Assembly (NCBI GenBank): GCA_032718475.1 | Contig: JAUCBJ010002984.1 | Location: 1 to 36,222 of the forward strand | Source: Nemertoderma westbladi | Lineage: Eukaryota > Xenacoelomorpha > Nemertodermatida > Nemertodermatidae | DNA length: 36,222 bases | Reading direction: 5' to 3' | Shown: positions 21,031-32,560 of the stretch, piece by piece | How the letters are laid out: the number at the start of each line of letters is the position of its first letter | Numbering within the stretch: the first letter of the stretch is position 1 | Translations under genes and position numbers: made by a program | The notes under the pieces: model-generated | What the model saw: the letters and a program-made list of their open reading frames with translations, nothing else | Told to the model about the DNA's origin: nothing | The model's database searches: none

Positions 21031-23930
21031 AAGATGTTTATGCATTGTTTTATCTTGTTATTTGCAGTGTTATTTAAGACAGTGATTTGCAGTGGTTTGT
21101 TTGTTTATATTCATTTGTCTCCGCCTGTTTCATTGCGGAAGACTATTTAACCAAATTAATCGTCTGGGATGCTATGGTGCATTTCCTACTGGTATGTTCA
21201 ACTTGTATATCTGCGTGGATTTTTTTGGAGTTTTGATTTGTTTGCTAAAAAAATAATATTTAATTATAATATCCTAAATCAATTAACGAACTTTTATGTT
21301 TAACAAATTAGCTAATTCAAAGAAATGTTATTGAAATTTAAAACCCTTTTACAAGACACTTAACATTGTTTTTGTTTTCGCGACCTTTGGCTAATTTCGT
21401 GATACTAAAGTTACAACGTTTTTTAAAGCATGTATTTTTTAAATATATTTTGTAAAATAAAATTTAGCAAATAAGGTGATTTTTTCTCTAAACATTGTTT
21501 ATTAATTTAATTGCTACTTACAAGGTGTCTCAATCAAACTCTTTGAATCCATGTTGAATATATTCGAATACCTTGAAACACTATTTTCTATGAGCTATTA
21601 TTTAATGCAGTTTAAGGTAGTTGCAGTCAATAATACTGTATTTTGCTACTAGAGGGATACAATAGCACATGTTGTGTGTACGCTGATATGACCTTATTGT
21701 GCCATTAAGTAACGTTTTGATAACGTTATGCACAAATCCTATTAAACAGTGAGTCCTTATTAATTGTAGGAAACTTTTTTACATGTTGTTGTTTTGCATG
21801 TTCTAGTTGTCCTAACCAAAATAAACTAAAATTAAATGAGAAGTTTCAATTAGAATAACTCCATATTTCAGCCAGTCAATCATAGACAGACATGCAGCTG
21901 GATTTATATTTGTTTTGTTGTCAATTGGTGTTTACTTACCGGCACAAATTTCAAGTAAACGTTAGCACGGACAACCTAAATATTTATAAATATTAAAATA
22001 AAATCCTTATTTTTTACCATTCTTATAATATTTATAATAATAGAATTATAAATAAAATATTGATGTTTTGGGAGTTGCTGTATAATAATAATGATATACA
22101 TAATACATATAAGTGTTAGATATCTAAGCCGTTTATATATAACGAGAAACAGCAAACAGCTATTATATTATATATGGGCTTACTATACTGTACACATAAA
22201 TCTTTAATTATTAATTTTGTTTACGAAAAAAAAATTAATTGCGAACTAAGGTTTAATAACTATGCTATCAACGTGCACACAATCCCGCTTTAAATTCTAT
22301 ATTTTTTACATATTATATAAATTCGGAAAAAGTAATATTAATTGTGTGTCTCTTGTGATTTTGTTTGCCCTACCCATATTTAGAGAATACATATTTTTAG
22401 AAGTAAAGTCTCATTGATTTGTATAATACATTCTGTAAGACTTACATTTTTTAGTTTTTACGTACATATGTATTAGTTTGCAAAGAGAGACAGCCAATAT
22501 CTCGCTTTACCTAGTTTTGGCCGTAATAACATTTAGTCAATTTACTTACGAATTCCTTGTTGCTGTTGTATAAGCACAGTATACGAATAATTGTACCATT
22601 TATATGTCTATATGATAATTCAGTCTCACCATAATTTATTTATTTGCTTCCGTGTATGTAAGAACATTAAGTAAGAATATTAATATAAATCGTGTTGCCT
22701 TCTTTCAAACACATATTTTCTTATTGTTGAACTAATGTACTTCCAGTCCAACCACAGCAGGAATAAACCGGGGGTAGATATTAAGCCGACAGCAGCTGGA
22801 ACCTTGTTAATTGTCACCGACAGCCCAGTAATGTATTATGTGTATTTGGTTTATTATTTTGGTTAGGGTTAGTTGGTCAGGATTCAACCCTAATGAAAAC
22901 TCTTTATGAAATGATAATTAAAGGTTGACATACTGACTAACACTGACTGACTGACTGAAAACTCTTTATGCAATCCTAATCCTAATTCGTGTTGTAATAA
23001 ATATATTAAACTTATTGAAAGGTCAGTAATTATGTGTCGCATTCTGTTTATTAACTCATAGAGAACATAATAAAGGTTATTTATGTGATATACATTATTG
23101 TGTAACTTGAACTAAGAGGTGGACAGTTGAACAGTCGTCTGAAGCTAGTGAGCTTCTTTCGCGGTGCGCGGAGCGCGGTGCGCTCAACGTGACGGTAAAC
23201 CTACTTGTTATTCGCGCACATCCTGAGATCACAAGAAATGGTGACAAATCTAAAGATTGGTAGACAATGTTGGAAGATTTCTTGCAGTGCCCTAATGACT
23301 CACGGGTGCACCTTATTGTAAAGCATCAGTATTATATTGGTATCACATATTATTATATATCTAAAGGGTGTGAATCTCCCTGTGATCTTGTAAAAACTGC
23401 ATATAAAAGTGTGGTTGCAAATTCAACACCACAACATCAGAAAACATAATATTCCACAACATAATATTCGGAATGTACCGGGAATAAATATTCCGGTCCG
23501 GTAATTTGACACGCTGGAGTGTGTCAAATATATAGGCCAAATATGTAAGTTATATATTTGTTTTTATTCTTAATTTATTATAAGTAAATGATTCTTCAAT
23601 CTTGTCAGTCGAAGAATGTATGTTCAATTTTATCACTCGTACTGTTATTTTTCTCCGGAAGTAGATTGACTAAGATTCATAGATATTGAGGAATGGATTT
23701 TAATTGTGAACAGAATTAGTACCGGTAGATATAGTTTCACCTCACTCATCCTTAGTCGCTAAGTCAGAATTTATATTTGCTCTCATTCTTTAGCTACAAA
23801 TGTTTTGAAAAACGGTATCTCTGACGATATTGCACCAGTTACAACACCGCAGTTATTCTTAAAGAACCCGCTACCTATGTTTCAAATATGTTTATTTGGA
23901 ACATGCTCTCCATAACGAAAAATATCAACC
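21031..23930. other. AT-rich intergenic DNA, no gene recognised
   Basis: Low-complexity AT-rich stretches, a short CTGA repeat near 22940-22960, a GC-rich patch at about 23155-23190 (GCGGTGCGCGGAGCGCGG) and a small hairpin at 23504-23529. A 60-codon frame at 23267-23449 resembles nothing I know. Confidence 0.5.
23504..23529. repeat. Small perfect hairpin
   Basis: ATTTGACAC (23504-23512) and GTGTCAAAT (23521-23529) form a 9-bp stem with an 8-nt loop. It is immediately preceded by repeated ATATTCCGG-like words. Function unknown. Confidence 0.7.
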
Positions 23931-24026
23931 GACGCTATTGGGACTCGAACCCGGTGCCTAGGTTTCTAACTTCCGGTTATCATCAGCCGGGTGTGTGTGT
24001 CTATGGCAACTGAGCTACCAGGACGG
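23931..24026 (-). mobile_element. tRNA-derived SINE-like element
   Basis: The reverse complement begins CCGTCCTGGTAGCTCAGTTG (A-box TAGCTCAGTTG) and reaches ACCGGGTTCGAGTCCC (B-box GGTTCGAGTCC) about 60 nt later, with a longer interval than a true tRNA. It is most likely a SINE head or a tRNA pseudogene. No tail or target-site duplication could be defined. Confidence 0.65.
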
Positions 24027-24239
24027 ATGAAGAAATTGTTCGCTATGGAGTAGGCTTTCATATTTTGGCCTTTAACTAATCACTCAAAGGAAAGTACTGT
24101 ACAACGTTATTCCCGTGTTCTGCCAGTAATGGCAAACATGCCTCAAGAATAACTATAGGCCTACAGTGTTATAGAAACCAATGTTACCCCGTATGCCTGG
24201 ACCAGGCTGTTAATTAATAATAATAAATTAATTGTTGTG

Positions 24240-24506
24240 AGGTGAGTGACGGTTGAGCGCCGGGCCTGCAATCTATTGGTTGTAGGTTCAGCCCCGCCAG
24301 GGTCCACTCAAGTCTTTCATCCACCTGGGTCGTTAAAATGAGTACCAGTTAAATTACTGGGAGCAAAACAAGGGATAAGAGTAGCGCCCACCCCTACACC
24401 CTCGGGTAGCAGCTATCGAAAGAGGAGCCTTCGGGTCGCCTCCGGCCTCGGCCGACTGCTTACTTGCTTTGCTTGGCCCTCCACGGCGAAAGCAATGTCC
24501 GGCACG
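24240..24506 (+). mobile_element. tRNA-derived SINE with conserved body
   Basis: It starts with a tRNA-like segment (GGTTGAGCGCCGGGCCTGCA, then GGTTGTAGGTTCAGCCCCGC with a one-base-deleted B-box). The body contains CACTCAAGTCTTTCATCC and TCGTTAAAATGAGTACCAGT. I recognise both words from SINE families of marine invertebrates. The 3' half carries GCTATCGAAAGAGGAGCC and GCCTCCGGCCTCGGCC. The exact family and both ends are uncertain. Confidence 0.65.
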
Positions 24507-24690
24507 AAAAATATAACTAGACCACATTGATGATTAAAGATCATTAATAGAATCAACCATATTTTATGACATTAGGGGTTTTCTGGGATGCTGATCATTA
24601 ATTATTTCACTCCAAAATATCATACCCGATTCATTGTGGCATTTTTGGACATTTTGTGCCAAAGTGGCAAGAAAAACGACCTTCTACAGT

Positions 24691-25160
24691 GATCAGCGAC
24701 CTCGAAAACTCCTACAGCATCGGATTTATCCAACCTAATTAAATGTATGTCGTTTGTAATTGTATGCGCTACGTAGGTCTACTTATTGTATTTCAAACAC
24801 CAAAAACGATAGTACCGTTACCACGAATGATTTTTAACGAGTTGCATCGTGATCTGCTATTTACTTTTCGTCCTATGGGGAACGAGAATGGCACCAAAAA
24901 TGATGGTTTCATTACCAGAAATATTTGTAACTAGTTTCATGGTGATCAGCGACTTCGAAAACAGTATACCTTCAGAATTATCCTACCAAACACACAACAC
25001 AGATTGAATTTATTTTTTTTAACTTAATGTACTTTTTTGTTATTTTTTAACTTTATGTACTTTCCAAAAATGATGTTTGCAATTACAGAAAATATTTTTA
25101 CAAGTTTTATCGAGATCAGCGACTTTGAAAACTCTTACCGGTATATCTTCAAAATTGTAA
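24691..25160. repeat. Diverged tandem-like repeat with GATCAGCGAC motif, three copies
   Basis: GATCAGCGACCTCGAAAACT (24691), GATCAGCGACTTCGAAAACA (24943) and GATCAGCGACTTTGAAAACT (25114) are each preceded by a related ATTTTTACAAGTTT/ATTTGTAACTAGTTT block and followed by an ATC/TTC AGAATT-like block. Spacing is irregular (251 and 171 bp). This looks like an old, decaying repeat. Confidence 0.7.
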
Positions 25161-25535
25161 TTTGTCAGCCAAGATCTAAAATATTTCTGAAATGAGCCCC
25201 CCTTCCCGGATCAATTTCGTTGTAAAAAAAATTAGGTAGGGTTAAATATAATTATTTCAAAATAGAGAAAAGTATTTTACGATTTGAATTAATTTAATAG
25301 TTTTACTATATTTCGACCATTTTAGTCCTATTGCTTCGTTCGGGAACCACTTCGTATTTGTAAAGTAATTGGGATTATACTGCACCTGCACAATGCGGGA
25401 TTCATAACAAAACAACAACATTTTATTTGGAAAATGCAATATGGAACCCAATATTAATTACTAAATATTAATAATTGCAATATTAAACACACTGTTGCAA
25501 CACTTTGGCAATGGTAATTTCGATAACACGACGGA

Positions 25536-25559
25536 CCTTCTAAACAGTTGTTTAGAAGG
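25536..25559. repeat. Perfect 11-bp stem hairpin
   Basis: CCTTCTAAACA (25536-25546) and TGTTTAGAAGG (25549-25559) are separated by two bases. A second inverted repeat, CTGTAGTT ... AACTACAG, follows directly at about 25561-25585. Possibly the remnant of a foldback element. Confidence 0.75.
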
Positions 25560-25914
25560 CTGTAGTTAAGTTTACCAACTACAGTAGCCTCTGTAGTATT
25601 TCGAAGTGACATACTGTATATGGAAATAGTTAGTCACAGTTGTGAAGGTGAGCAATACTACTTAACTAAGATTAGGAACTATAGAGATGCAACCGAGTAT
25701 AAGGTGGTTATTTAAAATGAATACCGCACTAAGAAAAAGAGTACAACCAACTGTACAACGAGATTACTAACTACTGAGCATTCCATTGTTATACTACCAC
25801 CATGACCTACTATAACAATGATTTTAATGAAAATGATTTTAAAGCATAGTAGTATGGTAACCAGTGGTAAAAAGAAGTTTAATAAATTGTTTCCAATCAT
25901 ACATACCACTAATT

Positions 25915-26208
25915 GTGGGGCGAGCCACGTAAGTCCAGGTGAGCCTTAGCGAATGGGTATAATTAGTGAACCCGTCTGTCGTTGTCGTCGTCGTCGTAAA
26001 TTTTTGAACGCTAATAAGTCGGTCAATCTTTGATGAAATGGAACCAAACTTGGTACATATGTAGTCTATCAAATGTTTAGAATTTTTACAGAGAGACAGA
26101 CTTATGTAGTTCATATGTCTGCCGCTAGGGTGCGAATGACTAGGTCCACTATAATTGTACCTCTACGCAAATACTCATCTGGACTTACGTGCTGCGCGAA
26201 GTCCCCAC
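25915..26208. mobile_element. MITE-like inverted-repeat element, about 290 bp
   Basis: CACGTAAGTCCAG (25926-25938) is perfectly inverted as CTGGACTTACGTG (26179-26191). Similarity continues inward with substitutions (TGAG, then GCG, GGTA, AATTA) to about 40 bp, and outward to GTGGGG (25915-25920) and CCCCAC (26203-26208). The interior contains a (GTC)n run and AACCAAACTTGGTACATATG. No target-site duplication was found and no transposase is encoded, so the family is unknown. Confidence 0.6.
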
Positions 26209-26727
26209 GTACGTGTTTAATGACGGTATGTCAAAATCACCCAATACTAATTGTCCTAACTTAAATACCAGTTGCTATGGTAACTTTAAGCAAAACTTAT
26301 AGACCTCCCTAGGTCAGGTCAGGTATTCTAGGTCATTGATCAAGAAAACTTGCCACCTCCATGCAGCGTAAAGGAGGTGCTACCTGTAGCTGCATAGACC
26401 CTCTTACTAGGGCAAATCTGGTCCTGTAACTAGGACCCCCTTCGTTCTGGGATAAGGACGCCCTTGGTCCTGGATTAAGGACCCATATACTTGGCTGCAG
26501 GGGTATATGGCCTGACCAGGCAGATGGTGATCTACCAATGGCTGGTCAGGAGTAGAGTGTTCTCATGTTACCTCTGAGAGCACTTCACTGCGACCTGCAC
26601 CTGGCAGCAAGGGTACAGGGCATGATCCAGCAGATAAGCTGCACAGCCAATGGTGGGTCATGTGCGCCAAAGTAGATATGGGTGATGGGCCACATATCTG
26701 ACTCCATTGCGACACCCACCCTGTGGA

Positions 26728-28370
26728 ATGGCAAACCAGGGTGTGGTATTTGCCCCGAGAGCTGACTCGGCAAAAAAGCACCCCCCAACCCCCACTATAG
26801 ATTACATTAGCAATGCGGAGGTCCGGCCACTAGAGGCCAGTGGCATTACCGGACACAATCGGCCTCACAGGCGTCAGTTAACTCCTGACCGGCTGCCTGT
26901 CTCACCCCCTACTGGAGAGAGAGCAGCCAACAATTATCTGAGTCCCTTTCCTGATGACCTTTCTGGTCCAAACCCTGGGTCACCAGGAAGGCCAGATTGT
27001 GATGGGGAGAGGGATTCTGGAGTTGGAGGTTACTCTCATGTTCCACCCCGACCAACAAAGCCATTGGTGAATCTGAGGCAAGTCACAAGACTAGCCTCAG
27101 TAAACACCTTAACACTCGGGTCTCCAATGCGACAAGGTGAGCGACTGCCTTGGCAGATAAGCTTTCTCTTAGCGCAGTGGGTGTTCAAGAGCACCGAATG
27201 CAGACTGGGCAGACTGATGAGGTTCTGATTAAGGATATGGGGGGCGGTTGGCGACTCGCCCTCGCGTCAGCAGATGATAGTGGCAATGGTGGAATTGGTC
27301 TATTGATGAATCCAACTGCACATGCATCATTGGACAAAATAGACCAAATCTCTAACCGCATCATCCGTTGCCACTTCTCATGTTCTGGAAGACTGGCTAA
27401 GAAGTTTCCTAAGGTGGTTCTGATTGTGTGCTACTCTCCAACTAGTGTTGCCCCTGTAGAGGAGGTGGAAAATTTCTACCACAATCTACAAGCAGCTACT
27501 GATGGAGTGGATCAGCATGCATTCTTAACATTCCTGGGAGACTTTAATGCAAGTCTGCATCAATCACCTACATCGCCCTGGGTCTATAGCAATAGTGTTA
27601 ACCGAAATTCTGTCCATCTTCAGGATTTTATCTCTGGAAATGGATTGTTTTCGGCTGGAACCCAGTTCAAGAAGCGAACTGGAAAGCTATGGACTCATAG
27701 TGGACCCAGTGGTCACAAGTCCCAGATAGACCATATTCTGTTTCGTAGGAAATACAGGAGCTCTATACAAGACTGTAATGCATTTACACTTCGACCCTTC
27801 TCCAGTGATCACCGCCTTATTGTGGCCAAGGTAAGACTTAGTCTGCGTGCTAGCAGAACAACGAAATCTGCATTGCCGCGGCATGACTGGTCCTCTCTGT
27901 TGCAACAGCCAAGTGTGAGATCCAGCTTCACACTACAGCTGAGCAACAGGTATGAGGCTCTTGCCTCTGAGGCGGCAGATCACCGTGAGGGCTATACTGC
28001 CTTTACAGAAGCAGTTAAGTTAGCAGCTGCAGATACAGTTCCTGTATACCCTCGAAACAGGAAAAGGGCCCCCTGGACTGACAACAAAATTCAGAAGTGC
28101 CGAAATGACCTTCATAAGGCGCAGAAAGAGTCCCGACTCAAACAGACTACAGCGGCCAAGAATGCAGTTAAGGCTGCATCTAGGTCCCTGAACAGGCAGT
28201 ACTCTGCTAATCTACAGGAGCTAATAAACCAACAGGTTGATGCCATCAATGATGCTGACGACAGCAGGCAATCATCCCAGGCATGGAAATCGATCAATTT
28301 GCTTACTGGGCGGAAAAGCCAACCAACCACCAAGGTTAAACGCACAACGAGCAACAATAACCAACAATGA
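26728..28370 (+). pseudogene. LINE endonuclease (EEP fold) region, frameshifted
   Basis: The open frame from ATG 26728 encodes a Pro-rich leader and the start of the nuclease (TLGSPMRQGE, to about 27145). The nuclease then continues in another frame from 27150. Visible motifs are GVQEHRM (catalytic Glu position), FLGDFNA, SQIDHILF and SSDHRLIVAKV, the standard order of exonuclease/endonuclease/phosphatase residues E, DFN, D and SDH. In an active element this enzyme nicks target DNA to prime reverse transcription. The frame ends at TGA 28368-28370, inside an expanded (CAACAAYGAGC)-like microsatellite, before joining the RT domain. The start frameshift and the microsatellite break mean no full-length product. 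Confidence 0.85.
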
Positions 28371-28420
28371 GCAACAACGAGCAACAATGACCAACAACGA
28401 GCAACAATGAGCAACAACGA
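28343..28420 (+). repeat. CAACAAYGAGC microsatellite inside the LINE coding region
   Basis: Degenerate tandem copies of (G/C)CAACAA(C/T)GA, about 78 bp, lie between the endonuclease and RT frames. Both flanking frames meet stops in it (TGA 28368-28370 in one, TGA 28388-28390 in the other). Expansion of a short coding repeat is the likely cause of the frame break. Confidence 0.8.
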
Positions 28421-29581
28421 GCTGCCGATCGCCTCAATGATTGGAAAGCCCACTTTGAAAAGCTCCTCAATAATGACAGGGTATTGCCTGATAACTTTAT
28501 AGAAGTAAAAGTGTCTGAGTCTGTACTCCCAGATATTCCCATTGGCGATATCTCCTTTGCAGAAGTGAAGGCTGCTGCAAAGAGCATTAAGACCGATCGT
28601 GCCAGTGGAGTAGATGGTGTTCCCCCTGAGGTCTTTAAAATACCTGAGTGTTTAAAGCTCATCTATCCCATCATAGTAGACATGTACCGAACAACAAGAG
28701 TCCCACAAGAAATGAAAACAAATAAGTTGGTGCCAATTCCCAAGAAGGGCAACCTAACACTCTATGGTTCTTTTCGGGGAATCTCATTGATCTCGATTGC
28801 TGCAAAGCTATACAATAGGATTCTATTAAATCGCATCAGGGATCCCATTGAGAGACTGCTCCGTGGAAATCAGAATGGGTTCCGTAAAGGTCGTGGGACC
28901 ATGGAGCCCATTTTGGCACTTAGAAGGATAATTGAAGAGTTATCAAAAAAGAAAGACAGGCATCTGGCTGTTATCTTTGTTGACTTCTTCAAGGCCTTTG
29001 ATTCAGTCTCTCGCTCACGTATGTTCAGCATACTTTCATTATATGGGATTCCTGGTGAAATTATTGCAGCAATCAGATCAGTATACGATGGTTCGACAAC
29101 ATTTGTGTCTACTGTTGATGGTGACACAGAACCATTTGAAGTGTTATGGGGCGTCCTCCAAGGAGACACACTTGCACCATTCTTGTTCATTATTGTGGTT
29201 GACTATGTTCTACGCATGTCCTTAGATCATTATAATGATGATGGGTTGATGATAACTCCACCTACTGGCTCCAGAAGTCGAGGAAATCCTGCCAAGTACC
29301 TAACTGATCTAGACTTTGCTGATGACTTAGGAGTACTCTCAGAATCATTAGAGGGAGCCCAACGGCTCCTCAGTTCATTAGAACATGCTGCTTCTAGTGT
29401 TGGTCTTTTTATTAACTCCAGAAAGACCAAAATTCTGACAGTTAACTTTGAAAGTCCTCAGCAAGTCTCTGATCGGATGAGCATAAGCTCAAAGGATGGT
29501 ATGCTTGAGCATGTGGACGACTTCTGTTACCTGGGATCATGGATCCGGAAGTCAGGTGAGGGAGGACCTTCGAATACGTAA
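28391..29581 (+). pseudogene. LINE reverse transcriptase region
   Basis: The open frame has no natural upstream start and probably began as an in-frame continuation of the endonuclease. It contains AADRLNDWKAHFEKLL, ASGVDGVPPEVFK, FRGISLISIAAKLYNRIL, QNGFRKGRGT, motif A FVDFFKAFDSV (around 28976-29008), LQGDTLAPFLF and the catalytic FADD box (29315-29326), then DDFCYLGSWI. Both catalytic Asp positions are intact. The frame leaves the family sequence after RKSGE and stops at 29579-29581. Confidence 0.88.
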
Positions 29582-30102
29582 GGGAAAGGCATGGGCAGCC
29601 TTGAATAGGCTTTCCAGGATTTGGAAGTCACCGAGAATTAATCGGAAACTTAAGGTCCGATTATTTAGAGCAGCAGTAGTTCCAGTACTCCTCTACGGGA
29701 GTCCATGCTGGGCTCTAACTGCTGAGGACACCAAATCTCTGGATGGCACATTCATTCACAAGAATGCTACGCCGGGTTCATTGTGTCAAGTACAATGCAC
29801 ACATCTCCAACCAGACACTATATAACATTGGAGGTGTCTCATTGGTTCCCCCAAGCTTGACACTAGAACAAAATCGCCTCCGCTTTGCAGGACATTGCTT
29901 TCGCCGTGAGGACCAGCCAGTGCATAATCTTGTACTTTGGCAGCCTCATGGAGTGAATAAGCATGGTGGACAGCCCATGACTTTCTTGAGACGCATCTTA
30001 AAGGACACTGGCCTTAAAGATGCGGATGACCTAGCAAATGTCATGGGTGATAGGGAGTTGTGGCGGTGCAATTTTGTTGACAAGCCGGCACAGCATTCTT
30101 AA
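29556..30102 (+). pseudogene. LINE ORF2 C-terminal region in two frames
   Basis: After the RT, family-like sequence continues in another frame (EDLRIRKGKAWAALNRLSRI to YGSPCWALTAEDTKSLDG, about 29556-29755). A second shift follows near an imperfect TTCATTCAC duplication. It then reads FTRMLRRVHCVKYNAHISN, RLRFAGHCFRREDQPVHNLV and LWQPHG, stopping at 30100-30102. The order matches the conserved C-terminal tail of this LINE group. Confidence 0.8.
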
Positions 30103-30963
30103 AAATGCAGCTGCAATGCAGCATGCCGATCCTAGTAGTAGTAGTATAGACCTCCCGCGCAAGGAACGACGAGGTAATACCGTAGTTTTTCTTGATCAAT
30201 ATCTTGAATTTCTTACATACAGTAGAAAAAACCGAACTTTTTTTTCAGAAATAAAGAAGAATAGTGTAGGCCTATATTTTAAATCTTAGCTGCTGGTTGT
30301 TATGGCAACTAGGTGACGTTAAAAATCTTGAAATAAGAATGGCAACTAACAATACTATACCTGATTGAAGTTCTAACTAAATCTATATAAATCTTCAGTT
30401 GTAAAATGCTAAATAAACGTTTAAATTTAAATAATATTACTGGTTGTTATGGTAATCGGCAGCAAATTTTTTTTCAAATTGTAAAAAATTTACCCATCTA
30501 TAATTAATTAATTGGTGAAATTTTCATGACCAGCACATAAAGTGGGAAAGTCGTTATTATTATTCAAAGGTGAAAGTTATCCCACTAAATTATTGCGCCA
30601 GCTGCAGAATTCCGGGTCGCGTTATAGTAGGTCACGAATCACGAAGCCACACGTTTTGTTACGATTCTTAAAATTATTTTTTTTTCAAAAATGCTACCAC
30701 TACTGCATGCTACCATAATATAAAATCCATTAGCAAAGCATTTAGTATTTACGATGTAAAAACCATAAACTAACACATAATAATACCGGTTAGCTATTAT
30801 AACAATAATAATAGCTATACATACATAGAGTATAATCATATCATTCATATATTTATGTTAAAGTGAGTGTTATTTAAAAATTTCGGGGTGGGTTATTCTG
30901 CAAAAATGCCCTCTTATGGTACCGGTACACTAAGCTAACAGCTAACATCTGAAACTATGCTTC

Positions 30964-30993
30964 GGAGATACCTTGATATTTGAAGGTATCTCC
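30964..30993. repeat. Perfect 11-bp stem hairpin
   Basis: GGAGATACCTT (30964-30974) and AAGGTATCTCC (30983-30993) with an 8-nt loop. It opens a 200-bp stretch full of TACCTTGA/TCAAG words that could fold further. Confidence 0.8.
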
Positions 30994-31359
30994 ATGGCTA
31001 CCTTGAAATTTATCTCGAACCTTGATGACTTCAACTCAAGTCAAGATTTACTGTGTTACCGGCTTGAAATGTCAAGTTTACCTTGAGGAAATTCTCAAGT
31101 CTACCTTAAGGTTGACCTTGAAATATTTCAGGTAGGAATAATAGTAAAATAGATTCGAGGTTAGTGTCGAGGTCAATCTCAAGATTTTTTGAGTCATTCC
31201 GCCCAGCTCTCCTTTTAAACCGGACTTAGGACAAAAAGAAAAAACAATTTCGTGCCGTTTTATATAATAATACAGTATAAATATGTAGGCCTATTAATGA
31301 GACCCTTGTATTTGTATATTTATGTAAACATCCCTCCCTGCGCTCGTTCGGTAGGTTCC

Positions 31360-32105
31360 AGGACGAAGTTCCGAATAGGACGAAGCTGCGAAAAATCAAG
31401 GATGAAGGTCCGAAACAACAGGACGAAGGTCCGAGATTGTATGATGTTAAGATAATATTTACGTTTTACGTGGGTGTGGGGGGGGGGGGGGGGGGGGGGG
31501 GTTGTGACATACAGGAGTTAGGTGCGGAAGCGGATACGCAATCACTAATAATTATTGTATGTTGCAATTTAAATTATTATAGGAAAAGAATAAGCACTGT
31601 GGAAATACTGTACATATTTTTTATTTATAAGGGGGGTCGGTGTGGGTGGGTCAGTGGCTGGGTTTTTGGGTGAAAGTGAAAAATTTGCCAAATTGATGTT
31701 ACGTAATATATGGAAGGTCCCCTAACGTTAAGTTATAATCCGGGTCGGAATTGTCCGTAGGCCTTCTCCATTAAATTTATTACCAACGCCATATGTTTTC
31801 CAATATGAGAGTTTCATAAATCATGTTCGCATGAGTTACAATTCACATGACGGTATGAGAAAGATTTCCACATTATTTCGGACCTACGTCCTGGTCATTC
31901 GGACCTTCGTCATGGGATGATAAGCAACTAATGTTTGTTGCCATTGGCCCATACAAACCTTGTCCTCTCTAAAGTACAGCTCTTGGCCGTAAACGAAGAC
32001 CGTACACACACACAAGACTAGGCTCCAAATGGGAGGAAGGTCCGAACAGGACGAAGGTCCGAAAAAAGACGACCCAGGTGGCCACTTTCGGACCTTCGAC
32101 CCAAT
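31360..32105. repeat. Dispersed short repeat GGACGAAGGTCCGAA in both orientations
   Basis: Direct copies and variants lie at about 31362, 31378, 31402 and 31421 and again at about 32037-32070. Inverted copies (TTCGGACCTTCGTC-like) lie at 31877-31915 and about 32088-32102. This could be the terminal arrays of a foldback-type element with an interior of about 450 bp containing G24. No target-site duplication was defined. Confidence 0.65.
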
Positions 32106-32482
32106 ACCGTTCGGTATATAAATAGGCTTACACTCGGATCATAAATCAAAACTTATTAGTTGCACGAAAAACGTCACAGGTAGCCCACGATGTTATACTT
32201 CATAATATTGTAATAAATGGAATTGGTTGCCTGATTTTGTGTCATTTGTTGCTAGGTTACTCTTCCAAACTTCCTGTACAATAGGTTATTTTTATTTTAG
32301 TGGTATGGTACCGGTACAGTATACTATCTGACATAATGCTGTAATGTACCGTTGTTGTTTGCTAGATAATTTATTTTATCACTGTAATATTGTTTCAATG
32401 TGGGCCTGCAGGGCAGTTTTTGGTTCTTACACATCTGACATTTGATTCACCACCGTACCGGGGTTCTGCGAAATTACAGAAT

Positions 32483-32560
32483 TAGGTCCTTTCAGCCTTT
32501 GGTCGTTAGGTCCTGCCTGCGTCCAGGCGTCGTTAGGTCTCCTGCGTTAGCGTCGTTAGG
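32483..32560 (+). repeat. Short degenerate repeat GTCGTTAGGTCCTG
   Basis: Three or four copies of (G)GTCGTTAGGTC(T)CTG separated by variable 8-12 bp spacers (GCCTGCGTCCAGGC, GCGTTAGC). Non-coding, function unknown. Confidence 0.7.

Larger units (their letters stand above)
26310..30144 (+). mobile_element. LINE (non-LTR retrotransposon), near full length, frame-disrupted
   Basis: A 3835-bp insertion is bounded by a 12-bp target-site duplication TATAGACCTCCC (26298-26309 and 30145-30156) and ends in a (TAG)n tail at about 30131-30144. It encodes an apurinic-type endonuclease, then a reverse transcriptase and a C-terminal region, all on +. It begins with a leader of about 420 bp. The ORFs are interrupted by four apparent frameshifts (near 27140, 28345-28420, 29555 and 29755), so it is a dead copy. 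It resembles the RTE/CR1-like elements often annotated as craniofacial-development-protein-2-like endonuclease plus RT. The clade was not assigned. Confidence 0.9.

Noticed and set aside
23267-23449. 60-codon open frame near the GC-rich patch
   Set aside because: No similarity to any family I know and within the length expected by chance.
30038-30289. Open frame overlapping the LINE 3' end and flank
   Set aside because: It crosses the (TAG)n tail and target-site duplication, so it is a chance frame.
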